NCBI RefSeq assembly: GCF_031085375.1
Contig: NZ_JAVCWF010000008.1
Coordinates: forward strand, 1 to 31,118
Reading direction: 5' to 3'
DNA length: 31,118 nucleotides
Source of the DNA: Lactiplantibacillus brownii
GTDB lineage: Bacteria; Bacillota; Bacilli; Lactobacillales; Lactobacillaceae
Below the pieces are notes generated by a model. The model had not been told where the DNA came from, did not search any database, and saw nothing but the letters and a program-made list of their open reading frames with translations. A program made the position numbers and the translations under genes. Shown here piece after piece: positions 8,162 to 15,062 of the stretch. Each line of letters opens with the position of its first letter. The first letter of the stretch is position 1.

Positions 8162-8710
8162 ATGGCTAAAGCGCTCTTAATTATTGACTATACAAACGAC
8201 TTTGTGGCTGATAAGGGATCACTAACGGTTGGCAAGCCAGCGCAGACGTTGGCCCCAGAAATTATGCGGTTAGCCGATCAATTCTTAAGCCAGCATGATT
8301 ATGTGATCTTTCCTACTGATGGTCACCGGCTTAATGACCCATTCAATCCAGAAACCAAACTATATCCGGCCCATAATATTATTGGGACGACCGGTCAGAA
8401 ACTATACGGCCAAGTCGGCAGCTGGTTTGATCAACATCATGACGACTCCCATGTCTACAAATTCAATAAGAACCGTTACTCCTCCTTCCAAAACACCAAT
8501 TTGGATAACTACCTGCGGGAACGGCGGATTGATGAAGTCTGGATTGCTGGTGTCTGCACTGATATTTGTGTCCTCCACACCGCAATCAGTGCCTACAACC
8601 TGGATTACCACATTGTGATTCCACAAGCAGCCGTGGCCACGTTCTCACCAGCTGGTGCTGAATGGGCGATGAATCATTTTAAAAACGTATTAGGGGCCAC
8701 AATTCGATAA
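8162..8710 (+). CDS. pncA: Nicotinamidase
   Basis: Hydrolyses nicotinamide to nicotinate and ammonia, feeding PncB. 182 residues of the isochorismatase fold. The catalytic triad is visible: Asp9 (LIIDYTNDF), Lys103 (FNKNRYSSF) and Cys136 (GVCTDICV). The metal-site Asp53/His55 and a His near 71 are present. It starts one base after pncB with a GGAGG site inside the pncB end. Nicotinamide is also the product released by the sirtuins at 1826-4016, which gives the neighbouring modules a plausible metabolic link. Confidence 0.96.
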   Translation: MAKALLIIDYTNDFVADKGSLTVGKPAQTLAPEIMRLADQFLSQHDYVIFPTDGHRLNDPFNPETKLYPAHNIIGTTGQKLYGQVGSWFDQHHDDSHVYKFNKNRYSSFQNTNLDNYLRERRIDEVWIAGVCTDICVLHTAISAYNLDYHIVIPQAAVATFSPAGAEWAMNHFKNVLGATIR

Positions 8711-9050
8711 TTCACTTTCAAATGATTATCAAAAAAACCACGAATTAATTACAAAAAATTCCCTTTGCTAAATGCATTGGAAATTTTTCTTTTGGCGTTA
8801 CCTTTCTAGGGTAAAAGGTAACATTTTATTTTCAAATACAATCTTGAAAATAAAAACGTGTACGATGAATTGAAAGCTACTAAGCATGCAATCGAAGAAT
8901 GGAACAACAAACACTTTCAGAACTATGTTGAGCACAGTTGTTTGCATTCCGATTAATAAATGATACCACTCTAACATGATTCCCATCATTTTCTCAAAAT
9001 AGTTTTGCTGCTCATAAAAAACGGTTTTTAATTTATCTGACATATAAGTC
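8711..9050. other. Intergenic segment, 340 bases, possible decayed gene remnant
   Basis: After the pncA terminator, the plus strand has a 40-codon open stretch ending at about 8957 (VYDELKATKHAIEEWNNKHF and more) that looks coding in composition but has no ATG and no ribosome site. On the opposite strand an 81-codon frame (8798-9043) starts just after the resolvase stop. I recognise neither product and call neither a gene. Confidence 0.3.
8753..8788 (+). terminator. Probable terminator after pncA
   Basis: AT-rich stem AAAAATTCC / GGAAATTTTT (one bulge) with a T-rich tail. A second dyad (GTTACCTTT/AAAGGTAAC) follows at 8797-8822. Confidence 0.5.
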
Positions 9051-9635
9051 TCATCTTTTTATATTAAACTTTTTGCGATATCTGATAAAGGTCGTCCGTT
9101 TAATACCTGTATTTCGGGACACATCAATGTCACTCATACCAGCTCGATAAAGCTTAAAAGCATGTTGCAAACGGGGATCATCTTTGGCATATTGGGGTTT
9201 GCGCCCATGATATTTACCCTGCTGCTTAGCTAAGGCAATCCCTTGTTGCTGGCGCTCAATGATTCGCTTACGTTCACTTTCGGCCTGATACTTATAGAGT
9301 TCAATAATCAAGTTGGTCATCAGTTGACGTAAATTTGGGTCAGCAATCCCGGTCATGGACGGCAAATTTAACACATCTAGGGTGGCACCCTTATTTTGAA
9401 TGGAGTTCATGATCTTAGTCAAATCATGGTTGTTTCTGCCTAAGCGATCTAATTCAGTGACCATTACAATATCACCCTCACGAATATAGGCCAGCATTTT
9501 TTGCAGTTCTGGTCGCTTGGTGTTAGCCCCACTTAATTTATCCGTAAATAATTTATTAACGTCTTTTAAAGCCGCTAACTGTCGATCTAAATGTTGCTCC
9601 TTGGAACTCACACGCGCATAACCGATTTTAGCCAT
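9051..9635 (-). CDS. Serine recombinase (resolvase family)
   Basis: 194-residue small serine recombinase. The catalytic domain has Ser10 (GYARVSS), the ELDRLGRN motif and the long E-helix (LIIELYKYQAESERKRI). A C-terminal helix-turn-helix (about 155-190, GMSDIDVSRNTGIKRTTFIRY) gives site recognition. It is complete and of normal length, with a GGGGAA site before ATG. It differs clearly from the resolvase at the window edges, so the plasmid carries two resolution or inversion systems. No obvious recombination-site repeats are seen next to it. Confidence 0.93.
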   Translation of the reverse strand: MAKIGYARVSSKEQHLDRQLAALKDVNKLFTDKLSGANTKRPELQKMLAYIREGDIVMVTELDRLGRNNHDLTKIMNSIQNKGATLDVLNLPSMTGIADPNLRQLMTNLIIELYKYQAESERKRIIERQQQGIALAKQQGKYHGRKPQYAKDDPRLQHAFKLYRAGMSDIDVSRNTGIKRTTFIRYRKKFNIKR

Positions 9636-9681
9636 TTCCAGTTCCCCTTTTGGACAGTTCTAATGAACACTTGTAATTCCT

Positions 9682-9690
9682 AGTATAGCA
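9682..9690 (-). promoter_or_regulatory. Extended -10 promoter of the second resolvase gene
   Basis: TGCTATACT on the minus strand (extended -10, TGnTATACT) about 50 bases upstream of the start codon. No clear -35 box. Confidence 0.5.
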
Positions 9691-9703
9691 CAGAAATAAA
9701 AAA

Positions 9704-9735
9704 GACCATTAGGGTATGCCCTAATGGCCTTTAAA
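9704..9735 (-). terminator. Terminator of the FRG-domain gene
   Basis: 9-bp perfect stem CCATTAGGG / CCCTAATGG (9706-9714 and 9719-9727) with a 4-base loop and a T run on the minus strand, 10 bases past the stop codon of the gene at 9745. Confidence 0.85.
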
Positions 9736-9744
9736 CATTTTTTA

Positions 9745-10824
9745 TTAAAAATTATTTTTTATATAACTAGCCACATTTTCTTTGTCTGGAAATAAAGTAG
9801 CCTGGTTTATTTCCAATGATTGATTTAATTCGTTTAAAATTTGTTGCTTTTTTTCACCAGGAATTACTAATCTAATTGGCTCATTGTGTCCATTGTACAG
9901 AGATACTTTGTTATCAATATCATCATGAATATTTTCCAAGCTACATGATGTACCATCATAAGGTTCAAAAAGGAAAAAACCACTTTGAGCTCGTAAGCGT
10001 TCATTATTAATTGAAGGTTCGACGAAAAATGGGTGAAGTAAAGTTCTAAAGTTGATTAGATCAGCAAAATAACCAGTATCTCTTTTAATATCATGATACA
10101 GGCATTGCATTTCATAAGACTGATTTATTTCTTTATAGAAATCATTTAGTGAGTCATATACTTTTTGGTTTTCCTCAGAAAGTTGTTCATAATAGCCCTC
10201 TGGGAACTGCTTGACCAGATCCATGTACCAACTTTGGTATAAATGATTTTCATCTTCTTTCAACAAATCATCAATATTTTTGTTGAAAGAAGATATTTTT
10301 CTATAAATACTTTTCTTTTTTTCTTCGTCCATCAATGCTAATGTTGATAAGACTTCCACGGTGTCACTGCGACTACTATAGTATGTGAAATCATCAATAT
10401 TTTGTGTCTTGTTAGAAAAAAACATGGTAACTATCCCGTCTGTTTCATGTCCTTCAGAATCAAGATGAGATTGACAGGCAAAATAAAGAGCGACAAGAGC
10501 ATTGGTCGTTACATCTAATAACCTAGTTGGCAAGCCAAAATGTTGCATATAAGACAGGCGAGAAAAATTGTTTTCTAAATTGTTAAAATCGTTTGCGTAC
10601 CTACGCATGTACTCATTAGTAAATGAATATTCATGGGTATATCCGGAGAGCTCTTTTTGTCTAAAGATGCTAGCAACGTTATTACTACTTTTGAAGTCAT
10701 TTGACTGTCCTCTATAGAAAAATCGTGGTAGCAAACCTCTTCCATCAACTGTTACATTAGCTTTTATAGACTTTAGGGATTCTGCTTTTTTGCTTAAAAA
10801 ACTATTTACAGATTGAATATTCAA
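9745..10824 (-). CDS. FRG-domain protein
   Basis: 359 residues if it starts at TTG 10822-10824, which has AGGAGG seven bases upstream. The in-frame TTG at 10851 would place this ribosome site inside the protein and is less likely. The N-terminal half carries the FRG signature: FYRGQS, then MQHFGLPTRLLDVTTNALVALYFAC, the pattern that defines the domain. The C-terminal half is charged and unrecognised. FRG proteins are of unknown biochemical function and often lie in accessory or defence loci. Here the gene stands alone with its own terminator, between a resolvase and a toxin locus. A host-protection role is only a guess. Confidence 0.85.
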   Translation of the reverse strand: MNIQSVNSFLSKKAESLKSIKANVTVDGRGLLPRFFYRGQSNDFKSSNNVASIFRQKELSGYTHEYSFTNEYMRRYANDFNNLENNFSRLSYMQHFGLPTRLLDVTTNALVALYFACQSHLDSEGHETDGIVTMFFSNKTQNIDDFTYYSSRSDTVEVLSTLALMDEEKKKSIYRKISSFNKNIDDLLKEDENHLYQSWYMDLVKQFPEGYYEQLSEENQKVYDSLNDFYKEINQSYEMQCLYHDIKRDTGYFADLINFRTLLHPFFVEPSINNERLRAQSGFFLFEPYDGTSCSLENIHDDIDNKVSLYNGHNEPIRLVIPGEKKQQILNELNQSLEINQATLFPDKENVASYIKNNF

Positions 10825-10969
10825 AATAGAACCTCCTATAGATATAAGCAAGCACTCTGATAAAATGAATCAATTACCGTATTTTTATGCTCAATGTTCT
10901 TACTAAGATGACTTACGTTAATACACTAATCCAGGTTAGAATGAAGTACACTACTGATTTAAAAATATG

Positions 10970-10998
10970 TTTCTAAAAGAATTATATCTCTGTATAAT
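10970..10998 (+). promoter_or_regulatory. Promoter of type I toxin mRNA
   Basis: Perfect TATAAT (10993-10998) 17 bp after a weak TTTCTA. Transcription would start near 11005, giving a leader of about 98 bases that contains direct repeats AGGCGGTGGCTAT (11019) and AGGCGGTGCTTAT (11041) around the palindrome CCGATCGG. Confidence 0.6.
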
Positions 10999-11102
10999 GA
11001 ATCAAGTAGAGAAGTTAAGGCGGTGGCTATTTCCGATCGGAGGCGGTGCTTATGGTGTTAAACCTTTAAAGCCCATAAATCCTAACGAAAGGAGTAGCCT
11101 AA

Positions 11103-11216
11103 GTGTCCGTTTCGGACGCTTTACAATTAATGCTAGCTTTCGGTACATTTATCGTGGCCTTGATTGCATTAATTGTTGAGCTGATCAAAAGTCAGCAAAA
11201 AAATAATCCGTCTTAG
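11103..11216 (+). CDS. Hol_Tox-type hydrophobic toxin peptide of a type I toxin-antitoxin system
   Basis: 37-residue peptide starting at GTG with an AAAGGAG site: [15 protein letters not shown], a hydrophobic helix (about residues 10-27, [13 protein letters not shown]) and a polar tail KSQQKNNPS. This is the pattern of the 'putative holin-like toxin' family common on Lactobacillus and Enterococcus plasmids. It would act in the membrane and stabilise the plasmid by killing cells that lose the antitoxin RNA. The long structured leader and the antisense promoter downstream support a type I system. An IS150-type element sits 13 bases after its stop codon and separates it from its own terminator (12788-12819). 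The coding sequence itself is intact. Confidence 0.85.
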   Translation: MSVSDALQLMLAFGTFIVALIALIVELIKSQQKNNPS

Positions 11217-11217
11217 C
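11202..11217 (-). terminator. Left half of the antitoxin RNA terminator, split by an insertion
   Basis: AATAATCCG (11202-11210) and TAGC (11214-11217) pair with GCTA (12729-12732) and CGGATTATT (12734-12742), now 1.5 kb away. On the minus strand the restored hairpin is followed by seven T, so it was the terminator of a leftward RNA. The insertion cut its loop-side arm. Confidence 0.75.
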
Positions 11218-11236
11218 TTTTGGCAGGGCTAAAGTG

Positions 11237-11276
11237 AACCCCCAAGGTTGGACAGAAAAATCCAATTTTGGGGGTT
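11237..11276 (+). promoter_or_regulatory. Hairpin covering the ribosome site of the IS3 orfA
   Basis: AACCCCCAA (11237-11245) pairs with TTGGGGGTT (11268-11276), and TTGGA with TCCAA inside it. The G-run that serves as ribosome site lies in the second arm, so transcripts entering from outside would be poorly translated. Confidence 0.55.
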
Positions 11277-11282
11277 TCATTT

Positions 11283-11819
11283 ATGAGTAAATTTAATTTC
11301 GATTTTAAAGTTAAGATTGTCACCGAGTATTTAAGTGGTCAGGCAGCTTATTCACTAGCGAGAAAGTATGGGATTGGCAGCAAGGCTACCGTTTCAATTT
11401 GGATTCAGCGATTTGAAAGATTTGGTATTAAAGGACTTCAGCCAAAAGCCATGGACTTAGAATACACTAGTCAGTTTAAAGTTGATGTATTAAACTGGAG
11501 GAAACAAAATCAGGCCTCACTTCCAGTAACCGCCTTACACTTTAATTTATCCTCGCCAAGTACAATTTGGCAATGGGAAAAGCGATTTGAGACATTAGGG
11601 ATAAAAGGGCTTGAGCGAAAGCGAGGCAACTCGAAAAATATGGCAAAACACAAGAATGAGAACGCTAAACCAGTTGTCCAAAAGGACAACTCAACAACAA
11701 AAGATACTTTAAAGCAACTCCAAAAAGAGAATCAAATGTTGAAGATTGAGAATGAATACTTAAAAAAATTAGAAGCCTTAGCTCGGAAAAAATCAGCACA
11801 AAGGAAATCTCGAAAATAG
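11283..11819 (+). CDS. IS3-family OrfA (helix-turn-helix/leucine-zipper protein)
   Basis: 178 residues from ATG 11283. Two tandem helix-turn-helix segments (residues about 10-50 and 60-105, with repeated [10 protein letters not shown] and [11 protein letters not shown]) are typical of IS150-type OrfA. A C-terminal coiled coil ([21 protein letters not shown]) mediates multimerisation. OrfA alone usually binds the IS ends and represses. An A6 run at 11787-11792 near the end is the likely -1 frameshift site that makes the OrfAB transposase. Confidence 0.92.
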   Translation: MSKFNFDFKVKIVTEYLSGQAAYSLARKYGIGSKATVSIWIQRFERFGIKGLQPKAMDLEYTSQFKVDVLNWRKQNQASLPVTALHFNLSSPSTIWQWEKRFETLGIKGLERKRGNSKNMAKHKNENAKPVVQKDNSTTKDTLKQLQKENQMLKIENEYLKKLEALARKKSAQRKSRK

Positions 11820-12697
11820 CGACTGAGTTGAGGCAAATATTCCAAGTATCAATTAAATTGATTCTCAAAGTAATTAAAATACCGCGTAGCACGTATTACT
11901 ACACTCGAAATCATGAAGGTCGAAAATTCAATGACGATCAAGTTATTCAAGCAATTGATGAAATTCGACAACAAGATTTAAAATACACAAAGAAGTACGG
12001 GTACCGTCGAATTACAAGTGCTCTGCATGATTTAGGATTTCAGATAAATCACAAGCGGGTTTTACGTATTATGCAAGAACATGCCTGGATATGTCATGCC
12101 TTTAATCGCCAAACTCGTAAATATAACTCGTATAAAGGATTAGTTGGTAGGATTGCCCCTAATCGGTTAAAGCGTCGCTTTAAGACCGACAGACCCTATC
12201 AAAAACTTGTAGCAGACGTCAGTGAATTTCGATATGGATCTATGGGAACAAATGAACGCGTTTATTTGGAACCGGTACTAGATTTATTCTCTGGAGAAAT
12301 TTTAGCATTTAATATAAGTGAACATCCAACAGTTGAATTCGCCATTAAACCGCTCAAAGAAGCTTTAGAAGGACTTCCGGCACTAAATTATCGGACAACA
12401 GTTCATACTGACCAAGGCTTTCAGTATCAACATCGCCAATGGCGAACGCTCTTGAAAGAACATCATGCATTCCAAAGTATGTCTCGTAAAGCGACTTGCC
12501 TTGATAATGCAGTAATGGAGTCATTCTTTCATATTATGAAAGCAGAAATGATGGATGAACATTTTGAAGATAAAACTAGCCTAATTCAAGCAATGAAAGA
12601 TTGGATAGACTTCTATAACAACCGTCGTATCAAAACAAAATTAAACGGCAAGCCCCCGGTAAAATACCGAGAACTCGCCGTTCAAAAAGCAGCTTAA
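11794..12697 (+). CDS. IS3-family OrfB (DDE integrase domain), expressed by -1 frameshift
   Basis: The frame is open from just after the A6 slip site ([17 protein letters not shown] and on), so the catalytic part is probably made as an OrfAB fusion rather than from a separate start; the first in-frame alternative start would be about 11828. The order is HTH_21-like segment (KKYGYRRITSALHDLG), then the rve core with Asp in VADVSEF, Asp in HTDQGFQY and Glu in AVMESFFH, ending in an NNRRIKTKLNGKPPVKYR block. No disruption is visible, so the element may be active. Confidence 0.9.
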
Positions 12698-12727
12698 CAA
12701 TTTGTCCAATTTTAAGGGTTCACTTCA

Positions 12728-12820
12728 GGCTAACGGATTATTTAATCTATTATTAAACTTTGCCACCGTCTTAAACGGCTCTACATGGGAAGCCCTGTTC
12801 TAGCGGGGCTTCCTTTTTCT
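12728..12820 (-). ncRNA. Antisense antitoxin RNA of the type I system (5' part, truncated by IS)
   Basis: A minus-strand promoter with an extended -10 (TGCTATAAT, 12827-12835) would start an RNA near 12820 that runs left through the toxin mRNA 3' region. Before the insertion it would have ended about 125 bases later at the hairpin now split between 11202-11217 and 12729-12742. The segment 12762-12774 is complementary in the toxin mRNA to the 5' leader repeat at 11015-11027 (12 of 13), so the toxin mRNA could fold end to end. Predicted from structure only. Confidence 0.6.
12788..12819 (+). terminator. Original terminator of the toxin mRNA
   Basis: GGAAGCCC / GGGCTTCC stem followed by five T. 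It lies 1.6 kb from the toxin gene because of the insertion. Confidence 0.8.
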
Positions 12821-12933
12821 GTTTACATTATAGCATGGCTATAACGGACTTGCGACTATTTTAAGTGTAGTTTCTCAAAGGCTAGAGAAACTATTGTTCG
12901 TTCTTGAAAATATGTAGGAGCAACGGCCTAAGA

Positions 12934-12977
12934 ACCATATATAGTGGTATAATATGTAATAAAAACTATATGTAGTG
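12934..12977. promoter_or_regulatory. Promoter and repeated operator-like boxes of the MFS-HD operon
   Basis: An extended -10 (TGGTATAAT, 12945-12953) is flanked by two similar 13-mers, ACCATATATAGTG (12934-12946) and ACTATATGTAGTG (12965-12977), 31 bp apart, about three helix turns. No good -35 is present, which fits an activated or tightly repressed promoter. Upstream lies a perfect 8-bp inverted repeat AGTTTCTC/GAGAAACT (12869-12892). No regulator gene is adjacent. Confidence 0.5.
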
Positions 12978-12994
12978 TTTGGAAGGTGAAATTC

Positions 12995-14386
12995 TTGGTT
13001 CAAGAGAAACACAACAAACTATTGAGCGCAATAATTTCGATTGGTCTTTTAAGCTTTTTAGGAATAGTGGTTGAAACAGCGTTAAACATAACCTTCCCAC
13101 AATTAACAACGTATTTTTCTATACCTATCAGTCAAGTTCAATGGTTGACTACTGGATATATGCTAGTCTCAACTAGTTTGATTCCATTGGGTTCATTCTT
13201 TTTAAGACGGTTTCGTGTGGTAACTTTATTTAGAGTTTCGTGCTTAAGCTTTTTAGTCGGTACGTTGATTGCAAGCTTTTCCAACAGCTTTAATTTAGTT
13301 TTGCTAGGCCGCTTATGTCAAGGCATTGCTGATGGAATCGCGTTACCGTTGATGTTTGCTGTCATACTAGATCAAGTGCCAAAGAAAAAAGTTGGCACTT
13401 TTATGGGGCTAGGTAGCTTAGTTATTGCCTTTGCACCAGCAGTGGGTCCCATATATGGTGGCATAATTCAGGACACATTCAATTGGCATTTTCTATTTAT
13501 AATTTTAATACCAATTATTATGGTTACCTGGCTGCTTGGTGAGCTTAGCATTGAACAAAGTTCACCGGTTCATTACGTTCCCTTTGATGTCCGTGGGGGC
13601 ATTTTCTTGGCCATTTTTTTGACAACGACGTTGATGTTTATTGTTAACTTGACTGCTAACAGTAGCTCTTTTAAATTGTATTTATTTTTACTAGGAACAG
13701 CTTTTTTTAGTGGCTTACTTTTCCTTCTTAATGAGAAGCATAAGAGCCATAAATTGTTGGAATTAAGTCTCTTTAAAAACAAACGCTTTTTGCAGTTGTT
13801 AAGTGCTTTTTTTCTATTGCAATTCAGTTCTTTGAGTATGTCATACTTAATCCCTAATGTGCTACAAATACTTTTTGCCCAGTCACCTGGTTTGGTAGGT
13901 TTTCTAATTGCTCCTGCCGCTGTGATTGATGCAGTGCTATCGGTGGTTGCTGGTATTATTTACGATAAAACTGCACCCCGCTTACCCATTATAAGTGGCT
14001 GTATAATCATTGGACTGACCTTTTTGGGCGCCAACCTATTTACACCAAGTATTGGCGGGCTGGTTTTAATATATATGCTTTTTATGGTGGGATTGAGCTT
14101 TAGCTACAGTAACATCATGACCTATAGTTTGTCTCAATTACCTGCTGGGTTAGTAAATGATGGTAATTCGATTTATATGACGGTTCAAGCTTATTCAGGA
14201 GCAGTTGGAATTGCAATATCGTCCTCTATTGTTTCTTTATTGCAGAAACAACAAGGGAGTGTAATTTCAGGGACAAAATGGGGGTTAGCAATCAATTTCT
14301 TGATTTTGTTTTTTGTTGCCGTATTCACAATTTCTCTATGCTTGATAGCTTTACGAAATAAAGTAATTAAAGGAGATAAAGAGTAA
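12995..14386 (+). CDS. MFS exporter, DHA2 (EmrB/QacA-like) type
   Basis: Proton-coupled exporter of the major facilitator superfamily. The likely start is TTG 12995, eight bases after GGAAGG; the GTG at 12986 overlaps that site. About 463 residues and 13-14 hydrophobic segments. Family features include an N-terminal helix with VVETALNITFPQL, QVQWLTTGYMLV in the second segment, LGRLCQGIADGIALPL and a PAVGPIYGGII stretch (antiporter motif C-like). The substrate cannot be told; DHA2 members export drugs, dyes or metabolites. The stop codon overlaps the next ATG by one base (TAATG), so the exporter and the HD protein are coupled. Confidence 0.88.
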   Translation: MVQEKHNKLLSAIISIGLLSFLGIVVETALNITFPQLTTYFSIPISQVQWLTTGYMLVSTSLIPLGSFFLRRFRVVTLFRVSCLSFLVGTLIASFSNSFNLVLLGRLCQGIADGIALPLMFAVILDQVPKKKVGTFMGLGSLVIAFAPAVGPIYGGIIQDTFNWHFLFIILIPIIMVTWLLGELSIEQSSPVHYVPFDVRGGIFLAIFLTTTLMFIVNLTANSSSFKLYLFLLGTAFFSGLLFLLNEKHKSHKLLELSLFKNKRFLQLLSAFFLLQFSSLSMSYLIPNVLQILFAQSPGLVGFLIAPAAVIDAVLSVVAGIIYDKTAPRLPIISGCIIIGLTFLGANLFTPSIGGLVLIYMLFMVGLSFSYSNIMTYSLSQLPAGLVNDGNSIYMTVQAYSGAVGIAISSSIVSLLQKQQGSVISGTKWGLAINFLILFFVAVFTISLCLIALRNKVIKGDKE

Positions 14387-15048
14387 TGAGTTTAGATGAT
14401 ATAAAATCATTTTCTAAAGAAAATATGGCCTTTGATCCAACTGGGCATGATTTTCTTCATGCCCAAAGAGTGGCTAAGTTAGCTCAGAAAATATATACAG
14501 AAGATTTTAAAAAAGATGAAACTGATATTGGTCTGTATGTTGTGAAAGCAGCTAGCTATTTGCATGACACCATAGACGAAAAAGTCACTGCAGATAAAAA
14601 GAATAGACTGAGAGAAGTACGAATTATACTTAGCCATGAGAATATTGCAACTCCGGCTAGAGAAGACATTTTAGATATTATCCAACATATGTCATATTCT
14701 GACAACATTGAACACCATTACCAGCTTTCTAACGAAGGTAAATGTGTTCAGGACGCTGATAGACTTGATGCACTAGGTGCAATCGGCATAGCACGTGCAT
14801 TTGCTTACGGCGGGCACGCTGGACAGGAAATATACGATCCCAAAATATCAGTGAAGGAAATCAAAACACACGATGATTATCGCCATCACAAAAGTACAAC
14901 CATCAATCACTTTTATGAAAAGCTACTGAAATTAGCAAGTTCAATGAATACCAGAACGGGAAAGCAAGAAGCCAGTCGTCGAACAAAGTATATGCGTGAT
15001 TTCTTATCTGAATTCCAAATGGAAACAGGTGTAAAAGATGAGACATAA
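14386..15048 (+). CDS. HD-domain metal-dependent phosphohydrolase (YpgQ/YedJ-like)
   Basis: 220 residues. HD ligands are His25 (FLHAQRV), His60-Asp61 (SYLHDTID) and Asp125 in VQDADRLDALGAIGIARAF, the arrangement of the YpgQ/YedJ subfamily, whose characterised members hydrolyse nucleotide triphosphates. It is translationally coupled to the MFS gene. The pairing suggests detoxification or metabolite repair linked to export, but the substrate is unknown. It is convergent with the relaxase gene, 14 bases apart. Confidence 0.9.
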   Translation: MSLDDIKSFSKENMAFDPTGHDFLHAQRVAKLAQKIYTEDFKKDETDIGLYVVKAASYLHDTIDEKVTADKKNRLREVRIILSHENIATPAREDILDIIQHMSYSDNIEHHYQLSNEGKCVQDADRLDALGAIGIARAFAYGGHAGQEIYDPKISVKEIKTHDDYRHHKSTTINHFYEKLLKLASSMNTRTGKQEASRRTKYMRDFLSEFQMETGVKDET

Positions 15049-15062
15049 TGAGTACATTTTGA

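Larger units (their letters stand above)
11230..12727 (+). mobile_element. IS3-family (IS150 group) insertion sequence
   Basis: 1498 bp with ends TAAAGTGAACCC and, in complement, TGAAGTGAACCC, flanked by a 3-bp repeat GGC (11227-11229 and 12728-12730), the duplication size expected for IS3. Two overlapping-frame genes fill it. Removing the element restores a continuous hairpin of the host locus, which confirms the boundaries. Confidence 0.9.

Noticed and set aside
8798..9043. 81-codon minus-strand frame after the second resolvase
   Set aside because: Weak ribosome site, Phe/Met/Val-rich sequence without a recognisable family, and antisense to a more coding-like stretch; too weak to call a gene.
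10967..11179. 70-codon plus-strand frame across the toxin locus
   Set aside because: It is out of frame with the toxin peptide, runs through the structured leader and has no ribosome site; the GTG-started 37-residue toxin explains the region better.
12762..12819. Riboswitch in front of the MFS gene
   Set aside because: The hairpins belong to the toxin-antitoxin locus (complement to the toxin leader, toxin terminator), upstream of the MFS promoter.
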